A DNA stretch of 6,898 nt. Origin: Nitrospirota bacterium (GTDB taxonomy: Bacteria > Nitrospirota > UBA9217). The number at the start of each line of letters is the position of its first letter. Within the stretch, counting starts at the first letter, position 1. Shown one piece after another: positions 6,198-6,898 of the stretch. The translations under genes were made by a program, and so were the position numbers. The DNA lies in assembly GCA_013334545.1 (NCBI GenBank), contig JAAXXJ010000156.1:1-6898 (forward strand), read 5' to 3'. The notes below the pieces were generated by a model. It ran no database searches and had not been told where the DNA came from. It saw only the letters and a list, made by a program, of their open reading frames with translations.

Positions 6198-6668
6198 CTA
6201 CCAGCGATAATGGGCAAATGCCTTGTTCGCATCCGCCATGCGGTGCACGTCTTCTCTTTTCTTGACCGCTGCGCCGGTGTTGTTCGACGCATCGAGGATC
6301 TCGCCTGCCAGTTTGTCCACCATGGACTTTTCCGGCCGCTGCTCAGCATAGAGTCGGAGCCAGCGGAATGCCAGGGAGAGCCTGCGCGGCTGCTTGACCT
6401 CGATGGGCACCTGATAGGAGGCGCCACCCACCCGGCGCGACTTGACCTCGAGGGTCGGCTTCACGTTCTCCACAGCCTTCTTGAAGATAGCGATGGGGTC
6501 GCCGTTCGTCTTCTGCTGGATGCGGTCGAGCGCCTTGTAGCAGATGGCCTCTGCCGTGCTCTTCTTGCCCTTGCGCATGAGCACGTTCACGAATTTGGCG
6601 AGCATCTTGCTGTTGAACTTCGGATCGGGAAGAATCTCTCTTTTTACGACAACCTGTTTTCTCGGCAT
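6198..6668 (-). CDS. rpsG: 30S ribosomal protein S7
   Basis: S7 is a primary 16S rRNA-binding protein that nucleates assembly of the 30S head and lies near the E site. The product is 156 residues, the common bacterial length. It has the N-terminal KREILPDPKF (residues 9-18), the LMRKGKKSTAE segment (30-40), the beta-hairpin GGASYQVPIEV (81-91) that reaches toward the E site, and the conserved basic RWL region (102-104). The ATG at 6666-6668 fits the family N-terminus MPRK, and AGGAAA lies 7 nt before it. The stop is TAG. In E. coli S7 is the autoregulator of the str operon, and the gene has the same position here between rpsL and fusA. Nothing is truncated or unusual in the protein. Confidence 0.98.
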   Translation of the reverse strand: MPRKQVVVKREILPDPKFNSKMLAKFVNVLMRKGKKSTAEAICYKALDRIQQKTNGDPIAIFKKAVENVKPTLEVKSRRVGGASYQVPIEVKQPRRLSLAFRWLRLYAEQRPEKSMVDKLAGEILDASNNTGAAVKKREDVHRMADANKAFAHYRW

Positions 6669-6726
6669 AGTGTGCTTTCCTGTTTATGAGTGGCTGATAT
6701 GCTTCCTGAGAGTGCTGAATAAGTGC
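6669..6726 (-). other. rpsL-rpsG spacer, possible site of S7 control
   Basis: This 58-nt spacer is the longest in the window. Read on the minus strand it has two copies of GCACT 11 nt apart (6722-6726 and 6711-6715) and two similar purine-rich segments, CAGGAAGC and CAGGAAAGC. The second is the likely ribosome binding site of rpsG: AGGAAA at 6676-6681, 7 nt before the ATG. In E. coli the rpsL-rpsG spacer binds S7 and mediates translational feedback on the str operon. That one is longer, and I do not see a convincing matching fold here. No promoter or terminator is visible. A regulatory role is inferred from position only. Confidence 0.3.
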
Positions 6727-6898
6727 TTACTTCGGCCTCTTTGCTCCGTATTTGGAACGACCCTGCTTGCGATTGGCCACGCCCACGGTATCAAGCGTAC
6801 CGCGGACGATATGATAGCGTACGCCGGGAAGATCCTTCACCCTGCCGCCGCGGATCATGACAATAGAATGCTCCTGAAGATTGTGTCCTACGCCCGGG
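6727..6898 (-). CDS. rpsL: 30S ribosomal protein S12, C-terminal part (5' end outside window)
   Basis: S12 sits at the decoding centre of the 30S subunit and helps set tRNA-selection accuracy. Only the last 56 codons are here, in frame from 6897 to the TAA at 6727-6729; the start is beyond the window edge. The visible part begins PGVGHNLQEHS and continues with IRGGRVKDLPGVRYH and the ending RSKYGAKRPK, all hallmarks of bacterial S12. The Lys of VKDLPG (codon 6835-6837, AAG) matches E. coli Lys87, where changes give streptomycin resistance. The next residue, Asp, matches Asp88, the residue methylthiolated by RimO in E. coli. Both have the usual wild-type identity. The other resistance site, Lys42, is not visible. 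It is the first gene of the str cluster, with rpsG 58 nt downstream. The identification is secure. Confidence 0.97.
   Translation of the reverse strand, partial: PGVGHNLQEHSIVMIRGGRVKDLPGVRYHIVRGTLDTVGVANRKQGRSKYGAKRPK

Noticed and set aside
6669..6726. Internal promoter before rpsG
   Set aside because: I could not find a convincing pair of -35 and -10 elements at proper spacing.
1..6898. A new defence, mobile or biosynthetic system
   Set aside because: Every part of the window is accounted for by ten standard ribosomal-protein and elongation-factor genes with spacers of 58 nt or less.

Overview
This window is a core ribosomal-protein and translation-factor locus. All ten genes lie on the minus strand, so transcription runs from high to low coordinates. 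The order is rpsL (3' part) - rpsG - fusA - tuf - rpsJ - rplC - rplD - rplW - rplB - rpsS (5' end). This is the bacterial str cluster joined directly to the first half of the S10 cluster. It is clearly bacterial: the proteins are the bacterial forms of S12, S7, EF-G, EF-Tu, S10, L3, L4, L23, L2 and S19. Base composition is moderately GC-rich by eye, with many C/G-ending codons. Some protein features look more like Nitrospirota or Desulfobacterota-type Gram-negatives than Enterobacteria: the 399-residue EF-Tu, the L3 segment GSIGASAYPSRVWPGKK, and the L2 tail DHPLGGGEG...GGRPGCSPWG. That placement is an impression from memory and is weak.

Layout in transcription order: 6898-6727 is the last 56 codons of rpsL, followed by a 58-nt spacer. 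6668-6198 is rpsG, then a 26-nt spacer. 6171-4081 is fusA, starting at TTG, then a 43-nt spacer. 4037-2838 is tuf, then a 27-nt spacer. 2810-2505 is rpsJ, starting at GTG, then a 57-nt spacer that holds a perfect 7-bp inverted repeat. 2447-1836 is rplC, then a 24-nt spacer. 1811-1188 is rplD, which overlaps rplW (1191-898) by 4 nt. rplB (895-68) follows after 2 nt. A 12-nt spacer leads to the GTG start of rpsS (55-1), which runs off the window. No stretch without a gene exceeds 58 nt. I see no tRNA, rRNA, mobile element, CRISPR array, promoter or rho-independent terminator.

Functionally, S12, S7, S10 and S19 belong to the 30S subunit, and L3, L4, L23 and L2 to the 50S subunit. EF-Tu delivers aminoacyl-tRNA and EF-G drives translocation, so the operon makes ribosome parts together with the GTPases that work on them. 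The tight spacing and overlaps imply one polycistronic message with translational coupling, especially from rplD through rpsS. The promoter probably lies upstream of rpsL, outside the window.

I found no new system here. The points worth a second look are small: non-ATG starts on fusA, rpsJ and rpsS, the hairpin before rplC, a possible hairpin around the tuf ribosome binding site, the missing S10 leader, and a few residue changes in L2 and L3.
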